From Cryptomeria japonica (taxonomy: Eukaryota; Streptophyta; Pinopsida; Cupressales; Cupressaceae), in assembly GCF_030272615.1 (NCBI RefSeq), contig NC_081406.1:239372422-239436421 (forward strand): 64,000 nt of DNA, given 5' to 3'. The first letter of the stretch is position 1; each line of letters starts with the position of its first letter. Both the position numbers and the translations under genes were made by a program. This document shows, piece after piece, positions 23,736 to 35,866 of this stretch. The notes beneath the pieces were generated by a model. The model was not told the origin of the DNA. It did no database searches and worked only from the letters and a program-made list of their open reading frames with translations.

Positions 23736-24972
23736 AATACTTTAAATCTATCTAATGCTTCATACTTTTCTGTAAAAAGGGTAACCCATGTCATTCTAGA
23801 GTAATCATCAATAAGTAACATAAAGCATATTTCTTCTGTTAGTCCTCTTGTCCTTATAGGTCCACACAAATATATATGAATTAACTCCAAAGGTTATGAA
23901 GTATCATACTCCTTGTTTGAAAACCTCCTCTATTTTTTGTCTTTTTCAACTAACATTCCCTACACATAGTATCAATAGGTTTGATAATCCTTGGAAAATC
24001 TATCACAACATTATTAGAGATAATACTCACCATAATATTAAATTTGACATGTCCCATTCTTTTATACCACAACCAACATTAATTAATATGTGCCAAAAAA
24101 TAATTTTCTTCACCATTATCCCTTACATGGTTGACATTTCCATTAGTCCTTGTATCTTCTACAACTAATCTTCCAAAACTTTCTTTTCTAGTTCGCATCT
24201 AGACCCATGAAATATGACCTTATCCTTTACTACACATTTTGCTCATACTCAACAAATTAAGTCCACATATAGGTGCAACTTCTTCTCCTGCAAACTTAAC
24301 TGATCCACCTTCATATTTCTCAAGGTTAATAAACTTATCTCTATCACTAGTCATATGGCTTGAACATCCAGAGTCAATGATCCATTCTTTTGGTTCCACT
24401 TTTGCATGTAGTACAATATTCACACTTATAGTTTTCTCAGTGTTCTTTAGATCTTCTATAGCCACGAGTAAATATTCTTCATTTGAGTTATCACTATCTT
24501 CTCCTTCAAATGGATACTTTTATTGAATAAATACTCTTCTTTTTCTTGTCATCTCTTCTCATATTTTTGTTAATCTATTTGTAATTATCCTTTGCTTTGT
24601 TATCATCATTAGGTATTCTACCATAATCCTCTTTGTACATACATCTAGAAGCATCATGATCAATTCTTCCACAATTAAAATATTTTAGAGGTAACTTACC
24701 TTGGTATTCCTAGTTTCCCTCTTCAATATTGTCACAAAGGTTTCTTCGCCCTCATCAATATCTTCATTTTCTTCTAGACCTTCTTTAGGCTTCTTTGTAA
24801 CTGTGAATGCTACTTTCTTACTTTCCTCTTTGATGTCATCCAATTCAACAATCTCAAAAGATGGAAGTAAACCATTGAGCTGATTTGTAGTCTTCTTATT
24901 CATGTCATGACTTTCCTCAATAGAATACTTCAAACCTATTTTGATAGATAACCTTACTATCAATAGTAACAC
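23731..24972 (-). pseudogene. Copia Cx, right part: gag end, protease, integrase start
   Basis: On the minus strand: part of gag (24972-24685) with a degenerate knuckle near 24670 (NCGRIDHDASRC), protease at 24465-24220 with active-site D-S-G-C-S-S-H-M-T, and integrase core start at 23890 (IYLCGPIRTRGL, LLIDDYSRMTWV). The first integrase Asp (normally HTDLCGP) is Tyr. It continues into 4309-2451 once G1 is removed. The gag N-terminus, PBS and LTR are missing beyond 24972, so the element is also truncated here. Confidence 0.87.
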
Positions 24973-26295
24973 TAACCAATTCTATCATCTGAGAAACAAA
25001 GGACCTGCAAATATGATAGTGCTACACATAACATGAACATTATATCCATAGCCACAACACATAATATTCACATACTAGAGGAATGCAAAGGATTCTTCCA
25101 CAAACATTAAATACTCTTTTTTGTATATTGAAACTTTCATTATACGATCCTTTCCAAAAACACCTCAACATCTTCACTAGACCACTCAACAATACTAGAA
25201 CACTCACTACTTGATCATCTGCAAAGCATAGTGACATTAATGATAATACAAGATAGGTTGACATTAATGGTAACATAACACAACAACTCAAGTTTCCAAT
25301 ACTCATTAAGTAAATTATTTTATTATGTCATGTCTTTATGGGAGCCTTTTCAAAACATATTGTTAGGTCAAGGAATCCTTGTAAAACAATTTGCTAATGA
25401 GTGTTTGAGTAATCTAGTTTGTTGGTTTCGATCTTCTATTATTATAACTAGCTCTTTAATGCTCATTTTTTGTTGTTAGGCTATAGATTGGTCGTTGCTT
25501 TCTTGTGTTGTATCTTGTTGTAGCATTCTAAAAAGTGAGCTTTGGATACCCACAAAATTCATATGTAGAGGGTTTTAGGTCCCTAGAAAACTTGTTTTAC
25601 CACTAATAAATAAACATTTTAAAAATGTGTATATAATAGAGGTCACCTTGTGCTCCTATATTTTAAAAATTAAAAGAAAGAGTTATTTAAAAATAGAAAT
25701 ATGCCATTTCAAGTTTATGAAACTTTACATCTAAAAACCAATAAATATTTAGAATATAAGTATTAATATTTGAATTTATTTTGAAAATTACACATTATTA
25801 CTACTATGTATTTTAATTTCATGTAAAAATATTAAAAATAAAATATTCAATCATAGTGTTGAAGCCATTTTTAATAATATATTATATCATGATGTTTCAT
25901 TTGTAGGTCTAAGACTTTGGTTAAAATTCCCAAGCTAACAATTAATGTAAAATCAAAGAGATTAATTTTTTAATTGAAATATAACTTATATCTAATTGAA
26001 ATAGATATATATTTGTAAGGAACACTTTGCAAAATATTTTATAAAATAATTATTTATATTTGTAAAAAATAGATATCCATATAGGATTGAATATCCAAGA
26101 TTTAGTAGATATTAATACACATGAAATAAATATAAAATAGATATTCATTTAGGATGGGTTGTTGAAATATTATTAGATATTCATTTTCTTTAAATTGAAT
26201 CAAGATAACTTTTTTCCCAACATTTTTCTCTTCATCAATTTCTCAACATTTCTCTCTTATACAATTATGCCTATCATTTCTTCTATATCTATATA
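24973..26295. other. AT-rich stretch with no recognisable gene
   Basis: I see no retroelement domain, LTR edge, RNA gene or credible host reading frame. A minus-strand open frame of 88 codons at 25306-25040 has no recognisable motif. Probably old, eroded sequence between insertions. Confidence 0.5.
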
Positions 26296-26463
26296 TGATA
26301 GACTTATAAAGCACTGAGAGGGGAAGGTGAATCAGTGACAACAAAAATAATACAACTTCAAACATAGACTGGTAAAGATAGTTGACCAGTTTACTTAATA
26401 CTATTCATGCAATCCAAAATGATATTAAAGAATCCACAACAAGTAAAACATCCACCATAACAT
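26296..26463 (-). repeat. Copia LTR C-H, left piece
   Basis: Starts TGATAGACTTATAAAGCACTG, followed by GAGGGGAAGGTGAATCAGTG, the same edge design as the other copia LTRs here. It is cut at 26463 by element C-0 and continues at 61439 after the duplicated aacat. The exact start is inferred from its relatives. Confidence 0.7.
26459..26463. other. Target site duplication, left copy (aacat) of C-0
   Basis: aacat precedes TGATGAATAC here and follows the terminal CCAACA at 61434-61438. This proves that the LTR at 26464 and the LTR ending at 61433 are the two ends of one insertion 35 kb apart. Confidence 0.9.
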
Positions 26464-27556
26464 TGATGAATACTAAGAGGGGGGGGTCAATTAGTATGCC
26501 AAAAATATTGGAACCTAAACACTTTGCAAGATTAATAGTAAACCGATAAAACAGTTTAACAAACAAACCGGTTAACACACATGCAAACCAAATAGAAAAT
26601 AATGCATTCACCCACAGAAGCACAAACACCATAACATAAGAGATTTTGATGTGGAAATCCAAATGGGAAAAACCACGGTGAGATGGAACTCACAAGTAAC
26701 TATCTGCAGAATAGAAACCAGACCGGTTAAAGTCTTACAATGTTCTTTACCAAAACAAATCTTGTTAGGAATCTCAATCTTTGTTAGGAGATAAGTCCAA
26801 TTAAAGTCTACCTTGTTAATGGATTTTAGATCCACAGATGTGAACCACCTGGTTAAAGGATTTACAAGAGGCTTTTGGGCCTACCCAGTTAAGGGCTTCA
26901 GACTTGTCGAAGATGTGAGTAATCAACAAGTGAGTGATCTAGCAAATAGCATAGATTGCTTGGTTAGATCCTTGATTGCTTGATCTTAATGCATTACAAC
27001 ATTACTTTAGTCTTCTACACATTCATACTCTCTCTAACTCCTTAACCACTTTAAACCTTAGCAATAATATCAACTTCACCAACAGCAACAACCACACCAA
27101 CCTAAAACCCTAGACATGATGTCCTTATAAAGGAATCTGATTTCATGTCGGTCCAATAGGATTACAATACAATTTCCTAGGTTCAATGCATCTAGACATA
27201 TCTGGTAAGATGACACAAAAAGTATGGTTAATGTGTCGGCACCGTCAAACAATCGGTGGATGGTAACTCATCACAAAATGTCGGTTGTCGGTTTGACAAA
27301 AATGAAGACTGGTAAAAATGTGTTATGTTGATTTAATCCCTCGTACTGCTTGGGATGCATGAACCGCTTGGGGTCAACATGCTGCTTCAAACCAGTAAAC
27401 ATATTCAGCAAAACACCAATAGTCTAAAGACTATAATACAACATACCAGTTGGAACATATTCCGATTGAGCTCTAACTCATACATATAAAGGAGATCTCA
27501 ATGCAAGTGTGTGTCCATCAATGACAATCACAACATAAACATAAAAAATGCCAACA
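26464..27556 (-). repeat. 3' LTR of C-0
   Basis: 1,093 bp, TGATGAATAC to GCCAACA. Followed at 27557-27570 by the complement of a purine tract (CCAAAGGGGGAGAT on the minus strand), which marks it as the 3' LTR of a minus-strand element. Confidence 0.9.
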
Positions 27557-28272
27557 ATCTCCCCCTTTGGCATTGATGGCAACACTTAGGAAAATAAATT
27601 TTTGACATCTAAGTGTTTTACAAAAAAATCATGCCATAAGCAAAATTGCTCCCCCTAAGCATATACACTATCCTTTTAACAATACAATGTATAACACTTT
27701 TTGCATATAGAGCATAAATGTTGAGATATTCAGAGCATATATCAAAATTTTGATTACCAGATACTTCTCCCAAATGGAATTCTTCTCCCCCTTTGCCAAC
27801 AATGACAAAGTACAACAATAAGAGTTTATGACAATAAGGAATAATACTTGTCAAAAACATATTTAAAGTCCTGCAAGAATTGTTTCATCGACAAAGACCA
27901 GGACTCAAGTAGGGAGGTGGCTACTTCTTTCTCTGTCTACATCTGGGAGACCTATTCTTCCATGGCATCAATTGTGCTCATCTCCTATGTAACTGTTAAG
28001 GCATCCGGATTCAGATAGCACTTCTGAAGAATTTGCAGATGTGGGAGTAGAACCAGTTGTAGCTTCTACAAATCTCTAGATCGAGTGCTAATCTCTTGCT
28101 TCATTTTTGCTAACTGGATGTGAAACCGGTGAACGGTTTGCCCATAAGTTGTGAAGGAATCAAAAGGTAGCTTGAATGTGCTCATGTAGGACTATAAGTC
28201 TATTTGAAGCTTTTGCTTCTGAGCTAGCACATCATCATAGAACAGATGGGGTTGGCAGATCTTGCTTAGTAG
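27557..28272 (-). pseudogene. C-0 PPT, 3' untranslated region and ORF2 C-terminus
   Basis: The PPT lies at 27557-27570. The C-terminal part of ORF2 is at about 27840-28190, matching MSTFKIPYDSFATYGQTIHW and the MEEQVSQMQTEKEVATSLLE region of C-A (30060-29701), with several extra stops. It breaks at 28272 where the C-A LTR begins; agtag at 28268-28272 would be the C-A target copy, whose partner was deleted. Confidence 0.8.
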
Positions 28273-29373
28273 TGATGAATACTAAGAGTGGGGGGTGAAT
28301 TAGTATGCCAAAAATCTTTGCACTTAAACACTTTGCAAGATTGACAATAAACCAGTAAAACAATTTAGTAGACAAACCGGTTAACAAACATGCAAACCAA
28401 ATAGCTAATAATGCATTCACCCATAGAAGCACAAACACCATAACACAAGAGATTTTGACGTGGAAACCCAAATGGGAAAAACCATGGTGAGATGGAACTC
28501 ACAAGTAACTATCTGCAAAATAGAAAGCAGACCGGTTAAGGTCTTACAACATTCTTTACTAGAACAGGTCCTATTAGGAATCTCAATCTTTGGTAGGAGA
28601 TAAGTATGATTAAAGACTACCTTGTTAGAGGATTTTAGATCCACAGATGTGAACCACCTTGTTAGAGGATTTACAAGAGGCTTTTGGGCCTACCCGGTTA
28701 AGGGCTACAGACTTGTCGAAGATGTGAGTAATCAACAAGTGAGTGATCTAGCAAATAGCATAGATTGCTTGGTTAGATCCTTGATAGCTCGATCTTAATG
28801 CATTACAACATTACTTCAGTCTTCTACACATTCATACTCTCTCTAACTCTTCAGCTACCTTGAACCCTAGCAACAACATCAACATCAACAACAACAACCT
28901 TAGAACCCTATACATGATGTCCTTATAAAGGAATCTGATTTCATGTTGGTCCAATAGGATTACAATACAATTTCCTAGGTTCAATGCATTTGGACATATC
29001 TGGTAACATGACACAAAAAGCACCGCCAGAGAGTCGACACTGTCAAACGATCAATGGATGGTAACTCATCACAGAGTATTACTGATTCATACAAAATACC
29101 AGTTGCTGGTTTGTCAAAATGAAGACTGGTAAAAATGTGTTATGCCACTTTAATCCCTCGTACCGCTTGGTATCCACAAACTGCTTGGGGTTGACATGCC
29201 ACTATAGACTGGTAAACACATTCTGCAAAACATCAATAGTCTAAAAACTATAATACAACATACCGATTGGAACAAATACCGGTTGTGCTCTAACTCACAC
29301 ATATAAAGAAGATCTTAATGCAAGTGTGTATCCATCAATGACAATCACAACATGAACATCAAAAATGCCAACA
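28273..29373 (-). repeat. 3' LTR of C-A
   Basis: 1,101 bp, TGATGAATAC to GCCAACA, collinear with 26464-27556. Followed by PPT complement at 29374-29387. Confidence 0.9.
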
Positions 29374-29387
29374 ATCTCCCCCTTTAG
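29374..29387 (-). other. Polypurine tract of C-A
   Basis: On the minus strand a purine run ending GGGGGAGATTGT lies against the LTR start TGTTGGC, a standard plant copia PPT. The C-0 equivalent is at 27557. Confidence 0.8.
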
Positions 29388-30730
29388 CATTGATGGCAAC
29401 ACTTAGGAAAATAAAATTTTGACATCTAAGTGTTTTACAACAAAAACATGCCATTAGCAAAATTGCTCCCCTTGAGCATATACACTATCCCTTTAACAAT
29501 ACGATGTATAAAAATTTTGCATATAGAGCATAAACATTGAGATATCAAAGCATATATCAAAGCATATAGAAAATTTTTAAATCCAGATACTTCTCCCCTA
29601 TACTTCTCCAAAATAGATAGAGTACTTCTCCCCCTTTGCCAACAATGACAAAGTACCGCTGAACAACCCTGTTTCCATTTGATATTAAAATAATAAAATT
29701 TTATGAAAACAAGGAATAGTACTTGTCAAAAATAGATTTATAGTCCTGCAAGAATTGTTTCATTGATAGAGACCAGGACTCAAGTAGGGAGGTGGCTACT
29801 TCTTTCTCTGTTTGCATCTGGGACACCTGTTCTTCCATGGCATCAACTGTGCTCATCTCCTGTGTAATTGTCAAAGCATCCAGGTTCAGATAACACTTCT
29901 GAAGAATTTGCAGACATGGGAGTAGAACTAGTTGTAGCTCTTGCAAATCTCTAGACCATGTGCTGATCTCTTGCTCCATTTTGGCTGATTGGATGTGGAA
30001 CCAGTGAATGGTTTGCCCATAAGTTGCAAAGGAATCATAAGGAATCTTGAATGTGCTCATTTAGGACTATAAGTCTATTTGAAGCTTTTGCTTCTGAGCT
30101 AGCACATCATCATAGAATAGATGGGGTTGACAGATTTTGCTAAGTAGCAAATTCCCCTCATCTAGAGTGTCCCTTATATCCTTTTGTTCTTTCTTCAGTT
30201 CAGTTTGGAGCTCATTCAACTTCTTAACCAGAGCTATATTAAGAGCTTTTTGATGCTCCTTCTTGACATTAGCCTCTGCTGCCTCTTCAAGGCTCTACAC
30301 CTAATCATCTACTACTATGCATAGGAGCTTAAGTCTAGCTAGTGATGAATTTGTGTTTGGAAGATTTGTACCAGGTATCAAACCGATAAGCGTATCCACA
30401 GCTGCTTGGATTACATCCTTCTCCTTCTTCCATTGAATGATTTCAAGGCGCTCTTGAGCTACCTTGATGCTCTGCCTTAGCTCCATTTCACTTGCATACT
30501 AGAGATCTATAGGACTGGTGAGATCAGCTAGTTTAGCTTGACTCTTGATTGCCTTCAGAGTCTCCATCTAGGTCCTCTTCGCCGCTTCTCCTACCTTGTC
30601 CTCTTCCACTTTCTTCTTCTCTGCTTCTCTCCTCTTCTCTGCTTCCTTGTCCTCCTCAGCCTTTTTCTTTTCTGCTTCCTTTTTCTTCTCCTGTTCCTTA
30701 TTTTCTTCTTCCTTCTTTTTCCTCTCTGCT

Positions 30731-30878
30731 TCCTTCTTCTTCTTCTCCTCTTCATCTTTCTTCTTTTTCTCCTCTTCATCCTTTTTCTTCTTTTCTTCTT
30801 CTTCCTTCTTCTTCTTCTCCTCTTCATCTTTCTTCTTTTTCTCCTCTTCATCCTTTTTCTTCTTTTCTTCTTCTTCCT
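30731..30878 (-). repeat. 72-bp tandem duplication in the Lys/Glu segment of ORF2
   Basis: Two adjoining near-identical units starting at 30731 and 30803, each coding 24 residues of mixed Lys, Asp and Glu. The plus strand shows long Phe/Ser/Leu-rich open frames that are shadows of this. Confidence 0.85.
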
Positions 30879-32421
30879 TTTCCGCTTCCCTTCTTCTTAC
30901 TTTTTCCGCTTCTCTTCTTCATCCTTCTTCCTCTGCTCGGCCTCTTCCTTTGCCAATTCTTGTCTGTCCTCGACTTTCTTCTCATGTTCAGCCTATTGCT
31001 CCTGTCCAATTGCCTCAAATGGTGTTTCCTGAGTAACATCTTCTTCATCCAGGGCATCGACATCAATACTGTCGACTAGTTCATCAATTGGATTTCCTTC
31101 ATTATCAAGTACATCACCCGGTTTGGATATAACCGCTTCTTTCTCAACTTTTTGGTTGGCTTCAACCACTCGATGCATCTTCAGAGCATCTAGAGCATGA
31201 GTGTGTGTATCTTTGAGCACTTCCTTACCTTTTCCTTCCAGTAACAGGAGTCTTCTTCTTCTCATGAAGAAAAAACCTTTGTATTTGTTCATTACATCGA
31301 ACAGTTCCGAATTTGATACATCAGGAAAATGTTCAGCAAATTTTTTTTCTCTCATTTCCTATTCCTACTCTATGGAAATGCACCATTTATTGTCTAAGGA
31401 CTTATACAAAGAATCCAGTGTTTCAATTCTAATTTCTAAAGGGGACCGGTCATTAACACATAAATATTGAATTATTTCTTTTTCCACCGCCTCCTTTTCA
31501 TCATCATTAAAGTCATCAAAATAATCAATTAAATCATTCAATACTTTTCTCCTAATGTTTTTGATAGTTCTTTGACAATGTGTCAAAGGTTTGTAGGAGG
31601 AGATATCAATATTTACCAGTGCAGATGATGTCAGTTCATTCTTTGTCTTCTTTCTTGTCTGTCTCACCTTCTTGGGCTGCTCCTCAGACACAGTTTCTTT
31701 TGAGTCCAAAGAGTTGCTTTTTGTCTTCCTTTTCCTCTCGAAGACTTTAGCTGGTGCTACTTCCAGTTTCCTTTTGGCTGGTGACCGCTTGGTCACTTTT
31801 GGAATTGCAGTAGTAACCGGTGTTGATGCTGCAGGTGTTGCCTTTGCCTTCTTTACCATAGGTTCTTTTCCTTTCTTTGCAGAGCGTTCCTTGATTGGTG
31901 TAACCCTTTCCAGATAGGTTCTAGTCCTCTTTTCCTTAGGATCAAGAGGTGAGGCAATAAGGGTAGAGGCATACCCTTCCATCATATCATACATCACCTC
32001 ATAGCCCATTGGCTCCACTTCTTCCATTCTAGGCTCAACAGCCTCCATAATGCTTTTGTCTACCTGAATGGTGAAACAAATGTCATCTTTATATTTCTTG
32101 ATGATATCACCTGAGATCCTCATCCTTTGGCTCATTTTTCATCTGAACTCATCAAAATACTTGTTTAGAACTTCAGGATAACCGGTTCCCATTGCTTGCA
32201 AACTTTCCTTTATTTGTTTGGTAACTGGTTGGTCTGCAGACCACTGAATATCTCCCACTCCTGGGAAGTATCCTTGAATGTAAAAGATCAACCCAACCAA
32301 TAGTTGTCCAAACTTGAACCTTAGTGCATTATCTTATTTGATTGATTTTAGGTTCAATAGGAGTTGCCTCTGCATACTGGTGCATAGGTCAAATGATGCA
32401 TCATCCTTTATCATTCGGTAA

Positions 32422-33145
32422 ATGACATTTACCACTGCAGTAGATACGGAGTTGATTCTACTAGCTGAGAACATCTGGTAACCAATCACCATACATGCAT
32501 ACTTCACCAAATCATCCTTGATTGAATTGACTGTCATGCCATGTGAGTCACTCACTGAACCAGTGAGCTTGGACATTTCAGTTTTGCTAACCATTCTTAG
32601 GGCTGGCACATCCCCTATATTTCAAAAATCGGTGACTGCATGAATTGCCTATGGCATGATATCATGCGTTCTCTCCAGGTACATCTTGTCACTGTGGACT
32701 CTACTCAAAATGATCCTTATGTGATCTTCTGTAAAATCTTCCAGGGAGTAGACAACATTGTGGAGTTTCTTCTTCTCCAAGATATGACATTTACCACTGC
32801 AGTAGATACGGAGTTGATTCGACTAGCTGAGAACGTCTGGTAACCAATCACCATACATGCATACTTCACCAGATCATCCTTGATTGAATTGACTGTCATG
32901 CCATGTGAGTCACTCACTAAACCAGTGAGCTTGGACATTTCAGTTTTGCTAACCATTCTTAGGGCTAGCACATCCCCTATATTTCAAAAATCGGTGACTG
33001 CATGAATTGCCTATGGCATGATATCATGCGTTCTCTCCAGGTACATCTTGTCACTGTGGACTCTACTCAAAATGATCCTTATGTGATCTTCTGTAAAATC
33101 TTCCAGGGAGTAGACAACATTGTGGAGTTTCTTCTTCTCCAAGAT
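32422..33145 (-). repeat. 362-bp tandem duplication within ORF2 of C-A
   Basis: Units 32422-32783 and 32784-33145 are nearly identical (a few substitutions). C-0 has one copy. Since 362 is not a multiple of three, it shifts the frame: the sequence after VVNVI reads out of frame. It must postdate the divergence of C-A from C-0. Confidence 0.9.
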
Positions 33146-33900
33146 ATTATACTCCAGTTTGATTTTCTTATCCTTGCCACAAAACAAACCTAACTGGGAG
33201 TGGATAGCTTGAGACCCTAGGTCTTTAATCTTGCAGTCTATGTAGTCAGAAATTCCCTCTTCTACTATCACACCAGCTGGAACTTGTGATAGGGAATTAT
33301 ACTTGGACTTTCGTTGAATAAAACTTTCAGATTCAATAGATGCACTAGAACTGGTATGAGATGCGGAAACCATGATAGAAACTTTAAGAACTTTGAAAAA
33401 TACCTTTTTAAAACACATGAATTTAGGGCTTTCTGATTCTCCTGCACTCCACACTCTGTCGGTTGCTGAATCACCGCTTTGTGTTCTCCACTTGACTGTT
33501 TATAGTTTGAGTTTGAATCTCCTTTGCAGTTTGTCAATTTCTCAAGATCTTAGCTCAAATTGCCTTTTCATCTCTCTGCTCTTTGAAAAACTTTTCTTCG
33601 CTCAAAAATAGATAGTGAGAAATGATTTGAAAAATGCCTTTAAACATATCTCTCACCTACCGCCATTAATGCTCCTCTATTAGGGCGTAAACCCTAATTT
33701 GCCTTTTTACCATTTTTGATCTTATACCAAGTGATAGGTATCACATACCAGTTAAGGTCTTTTACCAGTGTAAACTGGGGGTTTGAAACATTTTGCTGTT
33801 TGCTCCCCCTAAAATTTTCTGAAGCTTAGTTTGCTGGTTCCGTGATTTCCACACTAGGTGCAAAAATTGGTTCCACTTGTAACACCACTGGTTTCTTCTT

Positions 33901-35103
33901 CTAGGTTTTGTTCATATCTGCTTGAATGGTGTTAACATCCATGTCTCCTTCCAGAGTGACTGGTATATCATCAGATGTGTCCTTTCTTGAACTACAAAAT
34001 CTGGCAATGTGACCCAGTTTGTTGCAGTGATAGCAGACCAATCCAGGTGCTCTCCAAGGTCCATTGTTCATGAATCCATTCTTCCTTCTACATGTTTTAG
34101 TAGTGTGACCATGACCATGACAAATCCAATAGTTTTCTCTCTATTCGGTTGCCGCTTGATAGCCATCACTTCTTGGCTGATGATTCAAGATATTGAGCTA
34201 GTTGCGATTCTAATTCACAAAAGGTTCAGGACCAACTCCTTGGGTCCTCTGAGGATATCTTCCAGTGTCATTCATGATAGACCTGCATTCAAATGCTCTA
34301 TGCCCATACTTGTTGCATGCATAACAGTTACCATTGAATCTATAGGATCTAGGCTTATTATTTAGGAAATAAGGAAAATTGTTGTAAGTCTTACTCCTAC
34401 ACACATTTGTAGTATGTCCTTCTTTAAGACAGTTAAAGCAAACGGGTTTAAACTTTTGCTTACCTTTATCCTTTGATGCCGGTTGTTTATTTGATGCTCC
34501 AACATTTGTACCAGAGGTCTCACCTTCCTCATGACCAGAATAACCAAGTCCATTGGTATTCTTGACCGGTTTGGTAGATTCAAGCTTTTGCTCAAGCTTG
34601 ATAGTACTCTTGTTGAACTTAGCAAGTATTTCCTTTGACTCAGAGAGTTCTTTGGAAATAGCAACATTTGCTTCCATTAGGTTTTCATTCTCAGAGATGA
34701 CACTATTCAGTTGACCTTGCATGTTGTCCTTTTCCACTTTGCTAGCATGGAGTTGAGCACTTAGGGCATTGATCTCTTGTTTCAGCTTGGAGATCTCATG
34801 ATCTCTTTCTTTCACAAGATCTTCAGCTTTCCTCCTATTCTCAAGCTCTTGACACATCCAGATAGTCAGTCCTTCCAACTCCTTTCTCAGGTTGGAGTTT
34901 GATTCATTCAACTTATTTACTTCTGCAATTAGGGCTTCCATGTCTGCTTCATCTGGAGAACTATTTTCAGATAGCTCCATCAACTTTTCTGCATGTTCTC
35001 TCCTTTTTGCTTGAGATGCCTTGTATTTGACCACAAGATCATCATAGGCTTGCTCAGAATTAGTGAGCTATTGAGTAAGTTCCCTCAAGGTGTATTCCCC
35101 CAT
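33901..35103 (-). pseudogene. ORF1 of C-A: coiled-coil, four-knuckle nucleocapsid-like protein
   Basis: Starts MGEYTLRELTQ at 35103, only 36 nt past the PBS, and ends at a TAG at 33901-33903. It is 1,203 nt, exactly the length of ORF1 in C-0. The first half is a long heptad-rich coiled coil (EALIAEVNKLNESNSNLRK, ERDHEISKLKQEINALSAQL). The second half has CCHC knuckles CFNCLKEGHTTNVC, CYACNKYGHRAFEC, a short C-H-G-H-G-H-T-T-K-T-C variant and CYHCNKLGHIARFC. The UBN2 capsid domain found in copia gag (for example C1) is absent. Three in-frame stops (codon 12, near 34209 and near 34140) inactivate it; C-0 reads through the first. Likely role: bind the element RNA and join particles made by another element. 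Confidence 0.83.
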
Positions 35104-35139
35104 AGCTCTTTCCAAGTGGTTAAACTTATAGAAAGGTTG

Positions 35140-35151
35140 GCTCTGATACCA
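35140..35151 (-). other. Primer-binding site of C-A
   Basis: TGGTATCAGAGC on the minus strand, the perfect plant copia initiator tRNA-Met site, 2 nt inside the 5' LTR. Confidence 0.92.
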
Positions 35152-35153
35152 AT

Positions 35154-35866
35154 TGATGAATACTAAGAGGGGAGGTGAATTAGTATGCCAAAAATCTTTG
35201 CACTTAAACACATTGCAAGACTGATAGTAAACCGGTAAAACAATTTAGCAAACAAACTGGTTAACAAACATGAAAACCAAATAGCTAATAATACATTCAC
35301 CCATAGAAGCACAAACACTATAACACAAGAGATTTTGACATAGAAACCCAAATGGGAAAAACCACGGTGAGATGGAACTCACAAGTAACTATCTGCAAAA
35401 TAGAAACTAGATCGGTTAAGGTCTTACAACATTCTTTACCATAATAGATCCTGTTAGGAATCTCAATCTCTATTAGGAGATAAGTCCGATAAAAGACTAC
35501 CTTGCTAGAGGATTTTAGATCCACAGATGTGAACCACCTTGTTAGAGGATTTACAAGAGGCTTTTGGGCCTACCCAGTTAAGGGCTACAGACTTGTCGAA
35601 GATATGAGTAATCAACAAGTGAGTGATCTAGCAAATAGCATAGATTGCTTGGTTAGATCCTTGATAGCTTGATCTTAATGCATTACAACATTACTTTAGT
35701 CTTCTACACATTCATACTCTCTCTAACTCCTTAGCTACCTTGAACCCTAGCAACAACATCAACCTCAACAAAAACAACCTTAGAACCCTGGAAATGATGT
35801 CCTTATAAAGGAATCTAATTTCATGTCAGTCCAATAGGATTACAATACAATTTCTTAGGTTCAATG
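35154..35866 (-). repeat. 5' LTR of C-A, truncated by G2
   Basis: 713 bp collinear with 60281-60993 of the C-0 5' LTR, broken after ...GGTTCAATG. The five bases caatg before G2 would be its left target copy; the right copy is missing. Confidence 0.88.

Larger units (their letters stand above)
29701..33373 (-). pseudogene. ORF2 of C-A, large protein of unknown function
   Basis: Starts MVSASHTSSSAS at 33373; C-0 has MASTPHTISSAF at 58499, supporting the start. About 1,100 codons without the internal duplication. N-terminal third: globular region with SDYIDCKI, LGLFCGKDKKIK, FTEDHIRIILSRVHSDKM and INSIKDDLVKYACMVIGY. Middle (32135-31365): QRMRISGDI, then a Lys-rich stretch (KKGKEPMVKKAK) resembling a nuclear signal, then KPLTHCQRTIKNIRRK. 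Next: a Lys/Glu low-complexity segment (30995-30590) likely to be helical, then a Gln/Glu/Leu-rich C-terminus. Stops and frameshifts are present, one caused by a 362-bp duplication. No pol motif is visible. The central part faintly recalls the putative plant transposon protein family, a weak idea. It occupies the place of pol. Confidence 0.75.
28273..35866 (-). mobile_element. Non-autonomous copia-type element C-A (5' LTR truncated)
   Basis: Same family as C-0 and inserted into it. 3' LTR 28273-29373, PPT, ORF2, ORF1, PBS, and 713 bp of 5' LTR before G2 interrupts at 35867. The remaining roughly 390 bp of the LTR are absent from the window, consistent with the deletion that ended at 56130. 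There is no room for or trace of protease, integrase or RT in the 5.8-kb internal region. Confidence 0.88.

Noticed and set aside
25040-25306. Possible host gene in the 88-codon minus-strand frame
   Set aside because: No recognisable motif, no upstream promoter or splice pattern, and it lies in eroded AT-rich sequence.
30538-31079. Long Phe/Leu/Ser/Pro-rich open frames on the plus strand
   Set aside because: They are complements of the Lys/Glu low-complexity part of ORF2 on the minus strand; the same occurs at 55837-56540.
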